This document shows positions 1-7,216 of a stretch of 16,800 nucleotides of DNA, in pieces. Numbering within the stretch: the first letter of the stretch is position 1; every line of letters starts with the position of its first letter. Source of the DNA: Owenweeksia sp. TMED14 (GTDB lineage: Bacteria > Bacteroidota > Bacteroidia > Flavobacteriales > Schleiferiaceae); the NCBI GenBank assembly GCA_002167805.1, contig NHBT01000014.1, positions 85,504 to 102,303 of the forward strand, written 5' to 3'. The notes below the pieces were generated by a model. It saw only the letters and a list, made by a program, of their open reading frames with translations. It made no database searches and had not been told where the DNA came from. The position numbers and the translations under genes were made by a program.

Positions 1-93
1 CTAAAAATAAATCGAATTGAAATTGGGAAAATTAATTATCTCAATGATACCGCAGATATAAAAATATTTTATTTCGAAGACGATCAGAAATAG
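1..93 (+). CDS. Possible C-terminal tail of an unidentified protein (partial)
   Basis: From base 1 the plus-strand frame 1 is open for 30 codons and ends with TAG at 91-93. The peptide (ending IFYFEDDQK) has a mixed, protein-like composition with alternating hydrophobic and charged residues, and a strong hairpin follows 13 bases after the stop. I recognise no family. Thirty open codons can occur by chance, so this is tentative. The competing minus-strand frame across 1-201 runs straight through the terminator hairpin and is less credible. Confidence 0.3.
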   Translation, partial: LKINRIEIGKINYLNDTADIKIFYFEDDQK

Positions 94-100
94 AGAGTAT

Positions 101-126
101 AAAAAAGCCTTGGGTCTCCCCAAGGC
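101..126 (-). terminator. Rho-independent terminator reading leftwards
   Basis: GCCTTGGG (107-114) pairs perfectly with CCCAAGGC (119-126) around a 4-base loop. On the minus strand the hairpin is followed by six T residues (A101-A106 on the plus strand). It is placed to end transcripts from the minus-strand MFS gene and the remnant downstream of it. On the plus strand there is no T-run, so any effect on a plus-strand gene ending at 93 would be weaker. Confidence 0.75.
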
Positions 127-249
127 CATAAAACTGGATTTAGTAAGGCGTTTAACATTCAAACAGCACCCAGATTTACAGTCGAAATATGGATATTTCA
201 AATAACTAAGATGTTAAGTTTATATTAACAAAACTTTAAGTATTAAAAG

Positions 250-383
250 ATGAAGACTATTATTTATTTTGGAAGCTTAGCCTTCTTATTGGAAGCTTAG
301 CCTTCTTACTGCTTTTAAATTCTTGTAATAACACCAAGGGCATGAAAACAAATAATACTGATGAATTCCAATGGCATCATTAA
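250..383 (+). pseudogene. Truncated lipoprotein gene start, frameshifted by a 20-bp duplication
   Basis: An ATG at 250 begins MKTIIYFGSLAFLL and then runs into GAAGCT-TAG because a 20-bp unit is present twice (269-288 and 289-308). If one copy is removed in silico, the frame reads on as a classic lipoprotein signal peptide: positive start, Leu-rich core, and lipobox LNSC followed by NNTKG. It then ends at TAA 381-383 after only 37 codons. The second copy is 20 bases, not a multiple of three, so it breaks the frame. Even without the duplication the product would be little more than an export signal, so the 3' part of the gene also seems missing. No mature-domain family can be named. The bases from about 315 on also read as an opposing remnant on the minus strand, so the exact edge between the two is uncertain. 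Confidence 0.6.
269..308. repeat. Exact 20-bp tandem duplication
   Basis: TTGGAAGCTTAGCCTTCTTA occurs at 269-288 and again, identical and abutting, at 289-308. It lies in the hydrophobic part of the lipoprotein signal peptide and shifts the reading frame by two bases. Perfect identity suggests a recent event, or a site that expands and contracts by slippage. Confidence 0.95.
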
Positions 384-554
384 AAAATGAGTTTTTTCCA
401 TTACAATAGGATCTATCCGCTGATGGCCGACAGCGACAATTTGAACCAGAGGATCATTTTGATACCGATCTAAAAGCTCATGAACTAAATGCTTCCCGAC
501 AAATCCTGTAGCACCAATGACCCAATGATATCTAATAATCGATTTTTTTAAATG
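315..554 (-). pseudogene. Remnant of an NAD(P)-binding epimerase/oxidoreductase-like gene
   Basis: The minus-strand frame that ends at TAA 315-317 encodes WVIGATGFVGKHLVHELL near its start. This is the glycine-rich GATGxxG nucleotide-binding turn of an extended short-chain dehydrogenase / NAD(P)H-binding Rossmann fold. The following LVQIVAVGHQRIDP resembles strand beta-2 of HTATIP2-like proteins, and FHALGVITRI at the end is reminiscent of their 'ALGTT' segment. There is no ATG, GTG or TTG start in frame upstream of the motif (the expected start region reads TTA-AAA-AAA), and the frame stops after about 75 residues where the family has 200 or more. I read it as a dead 5' fragment lying just downstream of the MFS gene. 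The Rossmann motif is clear; the exact family is inference. Confidence 0.6.
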
Positions 555-574
555 AAATGTTGATTCATAATTTT

Positions 575-1786
575 CTATTCCTCAAGGAAATCAAGATCTC
601 GATCAAATGTTTCTTGAAGTCCTGCAATTGCCCAATATGTAACTAACATAACAATTACTCCTGTAACAATACCACCATTAACGTATGAAAGTTGATTGGA
701 AAAGAACAAAAATATTGCAGAAATTATATTCAAAGACCCTCTTACCATGTTGGGAATAGTTGTCGCTGCAGTTGCTCTCAAATTCGTTCCAAAATTTTCT
801 GCCCCAATAGTTACAAAAACAGCCCAAAAACCTGTGCCAAAACCCATTATTCCTGTAGAGAGATAAAGTTGCCAAGGGGTAGTCGCAGTGAAAAATACTA
901 TCATACCGGCAATTGTGATTATATAGAATATATGAAGCGCTTTTTTTCGCGATCCCAAGCGATTCGATAAAAGGCCTATGGCAACATCACCTACAGCAAT
1001 TGCAGCATAACTAATCATAATACCCTTGCCGGGGTCTATTGATTGTTCAATGCCAAGATGATAAGCAAACTCTGGAGAAAATGAAATTAATATTCCAACT
1101 ACGAACCAAGTAGGTAATCCGATTAAAATACTTCTCACGTATCTCATGAATCGCTCTTTTTTATTAAAAAGCATTAAAAAATTACCTTTAGTTACATGAT
1201 TTTTTGATGCTAACTTTTTATATAAAGTGCTTTCAAAAACACTCATACGCAGGGTTAATAATAATAAGCCCATTCCTCCTCCGATAAAATAACAAATGCG
1301 CCAAGGGAACCATTGAGCTATAAAAAAGGCAAAAACAGCACCAGTCAAACCAAATCCTGCCACTAAAGAAGTTCCAAGTCCTCTCTTATTTTTTGGAAGT
1401 AATTCGGAAACCAATGTAATACCAGCGCCTAACTCTCCTGCGAGACCCACGCCCGCAATAAAGCGAATTATGGCATATTGTGTTCCTGTTTGAACAAAAC
1501 CATTAAGTAAATTTCCAATTGAATAAAGAGCGATTGAAAAAAATAGTACTCTGGTACGACCCAATTTATCTCCAAGGACACCCCAAAGAATCCCGCCAAG
1601 AAGCAGTCCAAACATTTGCGTATTGAGTATAAGTAAGCCTGTTCCCGTTGGATCAACTACTCCTAGATCATTTAATGATGGAATTCGAATGATACTAAAT
1701 AATAATAAGTCATAAATATCCACAAAATATCCAAGGGCCGCCAGCCAAACTACAGGATGAAGTAAAAAATGTCTTTTTGAATTCAT
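575..1786 (-). CDS. MFS transporter, metabolite:H+ symporter-like
   Basis: A 403-residue inner-membrane permease with the 12-helix layout of the major facilitator superfamily. MFS motif A is visible after helix 2 (GVLGDKLGRTR, about residues 69-79). The conserved helix 4-5 stretch RFIAGVGLAGELGAG...ELLPKNKRG follows, and a second, weaker motif A between helices 8 and 9 (LLSNRLGSRKK). The RxxxGxGxxGE segment resembles the sugar/organic-acid symporter branch (MHS/AAHS-like); the substrate cannot be told from the sequence. The start ATG at 1786 gives MNSKRHFLLHPVVW, a normal cytoplasmic N-terminus. The gene is divergent from the nuclease-like gene at 1926 and is followed by a dehydrogenase remnant and a terminator. 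It looks intact. Confidence 0.9.
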   Translation of the reverse strand: MNSKRHFLLHPVVWLAALGYFVDIYDLLLFSIIRIPSLNDLGVVDPTGTGLLILNTQMFGLLLGGILWGVLGDKLGRTRVLFFSIALYSIGNLLNGFVQTGTQYAIIRFIAGVGLAGELGAGITLVSELLPKNKRGLGTSLVAGFGLTGAVFAFFIAQWFPWRICYFIGGGMGLLLLTLRMSVFESTLYKKLASKNHVTKGNFLMLFNKKERFMRYVRSILIGLPTWFVVGILISFSPEFAYHLGIEQSIDPGKGIMISYAAIAVGDVAIGLLSNRLGSRKKALHIFYIITIAGMIVFFTATTPWQLYLSTGIMGFGTGFWAVFVTIGAENFGTNLRATAATTIPNMVRGSLNIISAIFLFFSNQLSYVNGGIVTGVIVMLVTYWAIAGLQETFDRDLDFLEE

Positions 1787-1861
1787 AAAGAAGCCTAAAT
1801 TAAGATGCCTATCTTCTATTGAAAAATTATATCCGTGGGTTGTTTCAAAATAAAAAAAGAG

Positions 1862-1898
1862 AGCCTAAAATTTTAACAAAATTCAACTATTCTAGGCT
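1862..1898. repeat. Nested inverted repeat in the divergent intergenic region
   Basis: AGCCTA (1862-1867) pairs with TAGGCT (1893-1898), and inside it AATTTT (1869-1874) pairs with AAAATT (1878-1883). On the minus strand the outer arm is followed by CTCTTTTTTT, so it looks like a weak terminator or attenuator ahead of the MFS gene. An operator shared by the two divergent genes is the alternative. The remaining bases of 1787-1925 show no small gene and no convincing promoter. Confidence 0.35.
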
Positions 1899-1925
1899 AA
1901 TTTTAAAAAAAGTAAATATCCTGTT

Positions 1926-2843
1926 ATGAAAAGAAGCTTTATTCTATCTCTATGCGTTTTTTTCTACCTGTTTAATTTTTCTATAGGCGATGTCCAGGCT
2001 CAATCTAAGGAACTCAGATTTGTCACTTGGAACATGGAACACTTAGCTGAACATAATGGTACTGGATGCATACCTCGCTATGATTCAGATTATACTAAAC
2101 TCAAAGATTTCACAGAATCACTTCAAGCCGATATTGTATCGCTACAAGAGGTAGAAAATGTGGCGGCAGTTTCTAGGGTCTTTCCTGAATCAGATTGGAC
2201 AATTATTCTATCTGAGCGTCCAAGCAGCTCAGCATACACGTGTCGTGGGAATAGTCAAAAAAGCACACAGCAGCGCGTAGCCATTGCCATCCGAAAGGGA
2301 ATAGTCTTCCAAGACCTAGGCAGCTATAAAGAACTCGCTTTAGATAGAAATGGTCTACGTTACGGAGTTGTGATACGCCTAATCGGCTCGAAGGATACGA
2401 TTGATGTGATGGGTATACATTTAAAAAGTGGCTGCTTTGTAAACGACTACAGTCTATCAGATAGGATTGCTTGTGAGGTATTAGAAAAACAAGTCCCAAT
2501 TTTGGATGCATGGATCGAGAACCACATTCAAGAGAAAAGAAAATTTATTATACTCGGCGATTTTAATCATAGACTAACAGTAAAAAATAACAAATTCTGG
2601 TCAGTTCTTAATGAAATAGATGGAGAGCGTATTATCCTTAATAACAGCATGCAAGACTTAAAAGGTTGTCATCCCAAATATCCAGCACCAATAGATCACA
2701 TTCTAATGGGACCTCAAGCCTCAAAGCTTCAAAAATTCAAGAGCGAACTCGTTCACTACTTTCCAAAATCTGGCGAGCAGATGGTTCAAAAAGATATGCT
2801 TAGCGACCACTGCCCGATAAGTGTAATCTTAGAGATAGATTAA
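1926..2843 (+). CDS. Secreted endonuclease/exonuclease/phosphatase family protein
   Basis: A 305-residue metal-dependent phosphoesterase of the EEP fold (DNase I / exonuclease III / sphingomyelinase superfamily). Residues 1-26 form a signal peptide ending near VQA-QS, so it is exported. All core motifs are present: WNME (35-38), LQEVEN with the metal-binding Glu75, HLKSGC (165-170), GDFN (211-214; Asp212 and Asn214), IDHI (256-259) and the catalytic SDH (293-295). The substrate (nucleic acid, phospholipid or another phosphodiester) cannot be decided; a secreted nuclease or a nutrient-scavenging phosphodiesterase is likely. ATG 1926 is chosen because it gives a complete signal peptide. It stands alone, divergent from the MFS gene, and is followed by a bidirectional terminator. 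Confidence 0.88.
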   Translation: MKRSFILSLCVFFYLFNFSIGDVQAQSKELRFVTWNMEHLAEHNGTGCIPRYDSDYTKLKDFTESLQADIVSLQEVENVAAVSRVFPESDWTIILSERPSSSAYTCRGNSQKSTQQRVAIAIRKGIVFQDLGSYKELALDRNGLRYGVVIRLIGSKDTIDVMGIHLKSGCFVNDYSLSDRIACEVLEKQVPILDAWIENHIQEKRKFIILGDFNHRLTVKNNKFWSVLNEIDGERIILNNSMQDLKGCHPKYPAPIDHILMGPQASKLQKFKSELVHYFPKSGEQMVQKDMLSDHCPISVILEID

Positions 2844-2880
2844 CCCTAAAGAGTTATGTTTTGATACTAAGTTTTAAGAA

Positions 2881-2910
2881 AATACCCAAAACTCCAGTTT
2901 GGGATATTTT
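2881..2910. terminator. Bidirectional terminator hairpin
   Basis: CCCAAA (2885-2890) pairs with TTTGGG (2898-2903) around a 7-base loop, extended by AATA/TATT pairing across a one-base bulge. On the plus strand it ends in TATTTT, and on the minus strand in a run of T after GGGTA. It lies between the convergent nuclease-like gene (ending 2843) and tRNA-Ser (3' end 2936) and can serve both. Confidence 0.7.
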
Positions 2911-2935
2911 AATGTAATCTCTTAATGATTACTTG

Positions 2936-3022
2936 CGGAGAGAGAGGGATTCGAACCCTCGGTACAGTTTCCCATACACACGCTTTCCAAGCGTGCTCCT
3001 TAAGCCACTCGGACACCTCTCC
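2936..3022 (-). tRNA. tRNA-Ser (anticodon GGA)
   Basis: Read on the minus strand this is an 87-base class II tRNA. Acceptor GGAGAGG pairs with TCTCTCC (one G-T wobble), and the D-arm begins TCCGAGTGG. Anticodon stem CACGC/GCGTG encloses loop TTGGAAA with anticodon GGA (plus-strand 2986-2988). A long variable arm follows, then T-arm GAGGG-TTCGAAT-CCCTC. The discriminator base is G, as expected for serine. The 3' CCA is not encoded, which is usual in Bacteroidota. It decodes UCC and UCU. Confidence 0.97.
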
Positions 3023-3037
3023 AGCTTTTGCAGCGGG

Positions 3038-3064
3038 CAAATATAATCAAAAAAGAAAGTTCAA
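3038..3064 (-). promoter_or_regulatory. Candidate promoter of tRNA-Ser
   Basis: On the minus strand TATATTTG (plus 3038-3045) matches the Bacteroidota -7 consensus TAnnTTTG exactly. A TTG lies 16 bases upstream (plus 3062-3064), slightly closer than the usual ~19. Transcription would begin a few bases before the mature tRNA 5' end at 3022. Readthrough from the phosphate permease gene is an alternative source, since no terminator is visible between them. Confidence 0.5.
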
Positions 3065-3097
3065 GACTTGTACTAATCAATGATAAAACTATCGAGT

Positions 3098-5341
3098 TTA
3101 AGTATTTGAACTGCTTGAATAATACTCATCGACCAAGTTCATTACAGCTTTCACTAAATCTTTTAATTCGAGTAAAAGATTGAAACAGAGAGTTGTGTTC
3201 TTAGGGCTAATTGCTTCTTTACGAGTTCGTGCAATTTGACTATCAATTTTACTTTTAATTAAATCCAAAACTGAGTCCCCTTGTTCAATACTCTTTCCTA
3301 AATCTCCAAACTCTTTATAAAGAAATGCTTTTTCAATCATTAGAAGTAAATCAGAAAAATTGGACTGTATTTCTTTTAAATCCTTCATTTGCCCTTTGCT
3401 CAGTTGACTGTGATTATTGTCAACATGTTTAAAGCTCTTTTTTGATAAAAATTCCAAAGACTGAACAATATCTGTCAAATTTGCTAATACCATTATATAA
3501 AAGTTACTTCCCCTAACACTTGTATCATCAAGATTTTTTATGAAATAAAAGAGGTGATTTCTTAGATCTTCTACTTCACCTTCAAATTTTGTTACTTTTT
3601 TAAGGGTTTTCTTTAAATGTGTACCATCTTGAGTATCCAATCCGTAAAGTACTCCTTCAAAAGTTTTAGAGGTGAGGTACATAGATTTAGCCAAATTATC
3701 AGCACTTTCCTCAATTATACCTTGTACCGTATGACTTTCAGATTTTTGCAGTGATCCATGATCAGATTGAACACTCAAATTCTTTTTATGAGTTAGGTAA
3801 TTTCTGATAATCAAAACAAGAGCAATAAGAAGTAGTATGGCTATTGCTGGACCTCTGCCAATATAAATCAAATATGTTAAAACGCCTGCAAAAACAAAAG
3901 CACTAAAAGCAGTCAAAAACCATCCACCAATGACATTAATAACTCCAGCTACTCTGTAAACTGCACTTTCTCTTCCCCATGCCCTATCAGCTAAAGAAGT
4001 TCCCATTGCTACCATAAAAGTCACATAAGTTGTGGATAACGGCAATTTCATACTTGTTGCAATAGATATTAATATTCCAGCAACAGAAAGATTTATCGAG
4101 GCTCGTATCATATCAAAAGCTGGAAGTTCTTGTGCTTTAGCTTCAGATATGTCAATGACAGGAATTTGAAAACTATTGGAAATTTTAGTGTGCAAACTTG
4201 CAGGTAGTATTGAATTTACTGCATTAACAAGCCTAGTTGAACCTTTAACGATAATTTTAGAAACAACATTAGGTTCAAAACGTTCACTACCATCTCTTTG
4301 ACGTGAAAGGTCGATTGAAGTGTCTACGACAGTGCGAGCCTTCTTAGAAATGGCAAGTGTCACTACCATAATTAAACCTGCTAGAGCTAGTAATCCTGAT
4401 TCCGTTGGTATTTTTTTAGATAGAATTTCCATTGAAAACTCAGATGCTGGTATTCCCGATGCCACCCATGCCTCATAACTATGATAGCCCGCCATAGGCA
4501 CTCCAATGAAATTTACAAGATCATTACCCGCAAAAGCCAATGCTAAACTAAATGTACCTACACCTATTACTATTTTTAAAACGTGAATTTTGAAAAGTCT
4601 GTCTAAAACAAACATTAGTAATGTCCAAAAAGTGAACATGAGGAGCATTAACATTAAAAAATTACCTACTAAGAATTCTTTAATGTCTCCATAAAAGGGG
4701 GTTCCTTTCAGCCCTTTATAAAAAATAAAATAACCAATTGCCGTTAGGCAAATACCCGCAAATACGAACCCAAAATTCTTAACTTTTTTCTCATATTGAA
4801 AACTAAAAATCAATCTTGAAACCCATTGAACAAGGATTCCAACACTAAATGAAATAAACACAGATAGTAAAATACCTAATATTATCTGCTTTGCCTTTTC
4901 AGTATTAATATAATTGACAATATTATCTATTGTTTCTGTGTCTGATAGCCCTATTTTAATCAAAGCCATAGCAACCGCCGCACCTAAAAGATTAAAAACG
5001 ATGGATACCGTCGTGGAGGTGGGCAATCCAAGTGTATTAAAGAAATCAAGCAAAAGGATATCTCCAATCATCACTGCCATAAAAATGAACATAATCTCAT
5101 CAAAATAAAACTGTGATGGAACAAAAATTCCTTTTCTTGCAACTTCCATCATACCACTTGAAAAAACTGCGCCTACCAATACTCCCAAGCTGGCAATTAT
5201 CATAATGTTTCTGAAAGACATAACCTTTGAACCAATCGCTGAATTCAGGAAATTAACAGCATCATTACTTACACCCACAACTAAATCAAGCACTGCCAGA
5301 GATGCAAGAGCGATCATAATTAAGAAAAATATATTGTCCAT
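3098..5341 (-). CDS. PiT-family phosphate permease fused to a PhoU-like domain
   Basis: An inner-membrane inorganic phosphate transporter (PiT/PHO4 family), 747 residues from ATG 5341. A TTG at 5353 would add four residues but is less likely. The two signature repeats are GVSNDAVNFLNSAIGSK (residues about 23-39) and FAGNDLVNFIGVPMAGYHS (about 270-288). The LP-T/L-STT motifs are near 105-111 and 433-438, and about a dozen hydrophobic helices run to residue ~515. Residues ~540-745 form a soluble, helical, Lys/Glu-rich tail (ESADNLAKSMYLTS, LYGLDTQDGTHLKKTLKK) that resembles PhoU, a domain that gates phosphate uptake; such fusions are familiar in Bacteroidota. PiT proteins also carry arsenate. 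The gene lies 39 bases after the acr3 stump and precedes tRNA-Ser on the same strand. It appears intact. Confidence 0.93.
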   Translation of the reverse strand: MDNIFFLIMIALASLAVLDLVVGVSNDAVNFLNSAIGSKVMSFRNIMIIASLGVLVGAVFSSGMMEVARKGIFVPSQFYFDEIMFIFMAVMIGDILLLDFFNTLGLPTSTTVSIVFNLLGAAVAMALIKIGLSDTETIDNIVNYINTEKAKQIILGILLSVFISFSVGILVQWVSRLIFSFQYEKKVKNFGFVFAGICLTAIGYFIFYKGLKGTPFYGDIKEFLVGNFLMLMLLMFTFWTLLMFVLDRLFKIHVLKIVIGVGTFSLALAFAGNDLVNFIGVPMAGYHSYEAWVASGIPASEFSMEILSKKIPTESGLLALAGLIMVVTLAISKKARTVVDTSIDLSRQRDGSERFEPNVVSKIIVKGSTRLVNAVNSILPASLHTKISNSFQIPVIDISEAKAQELPAFDMIRASINLSVAGILISIATSMKLPLSTTYVTFMVAMGTSLADRAWGRESAVYRVAGVINVIGGWFLTAFSAFVFAGVLTYLIYIGRGPAIAILLLIALVLIIRNYLTHKKNLSVQSDHGSLQKSESHTVQGIIEESADNLAKSMYLTSKTFEGVLYGLDTQDGTHLKKTLKKVTKFEGEVEDLRNHLFYFIKNLDDTSVRGSNFYIMVLANLTDIVQSLEFLSKKSFKHVDNNHSQLSKGQMKDLKEIQSNFSDLLLMIEKAFLYKEFGDLGKSIEQGDSVLDLIKSKIDSQIARTRKEAISPKNTTLCFNLLLELKDLVKAVMNLVDEYYSSSSNT

Positions 5342-5361
5342 TTTTATTGTCAATTATTGTG

Positions 5362-5389
5362 TAAATCTACACTTACAATGTTAAAGCAA
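5362..5389 (-). promoter_or_regulatory. Weak candidate promoter of the phosphate permease gene
   Basis: On the minus strand TAGATTTA (plus 5362-5369) is a 7-of-8 match to TAnnTTTG, with TTG 17 bases upstream (plus 5387-5389) inside the acr3 stump. The overlapping GTGTA-GATT-TACAC inverted repeat (plus 5359-5372) could be an operator. If real, the permease would be transcribed separately from the upstream operon. Confidence 0.25.
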
Positions 5390-5512
5390 TGTAAAAGAGC
5401 TAGTGAAGGAAGATGACGATGGAAAATAATAGCCAAAAAGCACTCCAAAAACCATAGCTAAAAGGATCCATAGATTAAGGTATTGGTTAAGAAATGATAA
5501 TTTTTTATTCAT
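5381..5512 (-). pseudogene. acr3: Truncated arsenite efflux pump gene (Acr3 N-terminus)
   Basis: On the minus strand an ATG at 5512 opens a 43-codon frame ending in TAA at 5381-5383. It begins MNKKLSFLNQYLNLWILLAM and continues VFGVLFGYYFP, the very characteristic start of ACR3-family arsenite/H+ antiporters (basic start, SFL-x-x-Y-L-LW-x-LAM, helix 1, GYxFP). Intact family members are about 340-400 residues with ten helices; here the sequence becomes Ser-rich (SSSSFTSSFTLL) and stops in the first loop. The remaining helices are absent, and the phosphate permease gene begins 39 bases later. The ATG overlaps the end of the arsenate-reductase-like gene by 8 bases (ATGAATAA), the coupling expected of a former arsenic operon. 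The identification rests on about 31 residues but the match is distinctive. Confidence 0.75.
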
Positions 5513-6149
5513 TAATTAAAATTTTTACTTGAGAAAATAGGTAAAACATTTCACTTGCAATTTGTAAACAGCATTCATGATATTTAGATGCTTTTTCAGG
5601 AGTGTTGTCAAATAATTTTGGATCATCATACATAATAGGAATTCGTATTTCAGCCCCTGAGATAATTGGACAATTCTTATCTGCATGTGAACATGTCATT
5701 ATAGCAGCAAATTTATCTTTAGGGTTAATCGGATCATTGTATAATTTTGAAAACATCCTGAGTGATTGAAGCGTTGAAAACATGAAAATTTCATGCCCTG
5801 AATTATATATTTTTTCTCGCTCAATAAAAAATCCACAATTCTTTAAAGAAATTAAAACTTGTTCGTTTAGTTCAGTAATCTCTAATCCTCCTGAAAAAGA
5901 TTCTATTGAAATATTATAAAAAATTGAAGCTGTATCGGCCCAAATTTGAGAAAACTGGCTTCTTCGAGAATTATGAGTGCAAATAAAATTTAAATATATT
6001 TTGTCTTGAAGTTCAATTTTATTTTTAATATAATTGACCAATGGTTCTAAAACCTTTTTTCGTTCATCAGAAACCGCTATTCTCAATATCGCATTAATGG
6101 AATTTTGAATTTCATCCGTGATTTTCAATTCCGTATTTAATGATTTCAT
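5505..6149 (-). CDS. Low-molecular-weight phosphatase / arsenate reductase-like protein
   Basis: A cytoplasmic protein of 214 residues from ATG 6149. An in-frame TTG at 6206 that overlaps the asparaginase stop would add 19 basic residues and is less likely. The LMW-PTP P-loop CTHNSRR (Cys57-x5-Arg63) follows an N-terminal helical extension of about 50 residues. Further on are MTCSHADKNCP with cysteines 153 and 160, and YDDPKLFDNTPEKASKY, whose acidic residues suit the family's general-acid loop. Proteins of this form in Bacteroidota are commonly annotated as phosphotyrosine phosphatases but sit beside acr3, where they are thought to reduce arsenate by the thioredoxin-type ArsC mechanism. Here the context agrees: its 3' end overlaps an acr3 start. 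Phosphatase activity on proteins cannot be excluded. No ArsR-type regulator is in the window. Confidence 0.8.
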   Translation of the reverse strand: MKSLNTELKITDEIQNSINAILRIAVSDERKKVLEPLVNYIKNKIELQDKIYLNFICTHNSRRSQFSQIWADTASIFYNISIESFSGGLEITELNEQVLISLKNCGFFIEREKIYNSGHEIFMFSTLQSLRMFSKLYNDPINPKDKFAAIMTCSHADKNCPIISGAEIRIPIMYDDPKLFDNTPEKASKYHECCLQIASEMFYLFSQVKILINE

Positions 6150-6202
6150 CTTCTTAGTAATTGAACATTTAATTCTTTTATGATTTCGTGAATTTTTAAA
6201 AG

Positions 6203-7216
6203 TCAAATGGTTCTCTCACCAACTAAGTTTTCCAAGAATAGTTGCTCAAATACCTTTCCTTGTTTTCGACGACCCAATAACCACATTGTTTTTGTTATGG
6301 TAGCTTCCAGAGTCATATCTCCAGCAGATAGAACTCCTGAATGGCGCAACATCCTAGAAGCTGCATATGCTGGTTGAGAAACTCCACCGCCGGGACATTG
6401 AGAAGTATTAATAATTAATACACCTTTATCGCGAGCTTCATCCAAAATATCGGATAAGAAATCAAGTTTTGGAACATTGCCACTTCCATAAGTTTGAAGA
6501 ATAATTGCATTTCTGCCAGAATTAAGAATTGTATTTCTTAAAAAGGCCTCATCGATTCCTGGAAAGAACTTTAAAACGGCGATATGAGAATCCATTTCGG
6601 GCTCAAAAAAATAATTTTTCTCTGGACTAAGGGTGTATTCCTCGTGGACATCAATATGGACTCCCACATCCGCTAAAATTGGATAATTCGGACTCGAAAA
6701 TGCTTCAAATGCTTGAGAACTTCTCTTGAAAACTCTATTCCCGCGAAACAATTTATATTCAAAATAAACACATATTTCTTGGATTGCTGGAGTGTTATCC
6801 CCCCGCTTGGTCATAGCCAGTTCAATGGATGTGATTAGATTCTCGCGCCCATCACTTCTTAAAACACCTATTGGCAATTGGCTTCCCGTTAAAATAATGG
6901 GTTTTGAAAAATTCATTAAAATAAAACTCAAAGCCGAAGCTGTATAGGCCATTGTATCAGTTCCATGCAATATCACAAATGAATTATAGGAGCTCCTATT
7001 ATCATTTAGAATATTAGCAAGTTTAATCCAATGATTGTGGTTTATATCACTAGAATCTAATGGATTCCAGGCTTGAATTGTGTCAATTTCACAATCCATT
7101 TGTTTTATTTCCGGAACTTGCCTTATAACCTCATCAAAATCGAACGGTGACAAATCACCATCTGGACTTTGAATCATCCCTATCGTTCCTCCTGTATATA
7201 TAAGTAAAAGTTTCAC
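6203..7216 (-). CDS. ansA: Type I (cytoplasmic) L-asparaginase
   Basis: Hydrolyses L-asparagine to aspartate and ammonia. 337 residues, normal for the type I family, with no signal peptide. The N-terminal nucleophile motif TGGTIG (residues 8-13) and the second catalytic motif HGTDTMAYTASAL (84-96) are intact, and ILTGSQLPIG follows at about residue 106. The start is a GTG at 7216 that overlaps the tatD stop as GTGA, so the two are probably translationally coupled. The tatD-ansA pairing is a familiar arrangement in Bacteroidota. The next gene begins 53 bases downstream on the same strand. Confidence 0.95.
   Translation of the reverse strand: MKLLLIYTGGTIGMIQSPDGDLSPFDFDEVIRQVPEIKQMDCEIDTIQAWNPLDSSDINHNHWIKLANILNDNRSSYNSFVILHGTDTMAYTASALSFILMNFSKPIILTGSQLPIGVLRSDGRENLITSIELAMTKRGDNTPAIQEICVYFEYKLFRGNRVFKRSSQAFEAFSSPNYPILADVGVHIDVHEEYTLSPEKNYFFEPEMDSHIAVLKFFPGIDEAFLRNTILNSGRNAIILQTYGSGNVPKLDFLSDILDEARDKGVLIINTSQCPGGGVSQPAYAASRMLRHSGVLSAGDMTLEATITKTMWLLGRRKQGKVFEQLFLENLVGERTI

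Noticed and set aside
10..20. Unusual third residue in the CrtY dinucleotide motif (GWGAST instead of GxGxxG), coordinates given as residues of the fusion protein
   Set aside because: CrtY proteins of Bacteroidota, as I recall them, often have GxGAS at this place, so it is not a sign of inactivation.
1..201. 66-codon minus-strand open frame starting MKYPYFDCKSGCC
   Set aside because: It reads straight through a strong minus-strand terminator (101-126), and its sequence has no recognisable family or domain. The plus-strand tail ending at 93 explains part of the region better.
213..229. GTTAA/TTAAC inverted repeat before the lipoprotein remnant
   Set aside because: Five-base arms in very AT-rich DNA are expected by chance, and no promoter spacing supports a role.
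6150..6206. TTG start at 6206 for the arsenate-reductase-like gene
   Set aside because: It would add 19 basic residues unlike the family, overlaps the asparaginase stop, and an ATG at 6149 gives a natural N-terminus.
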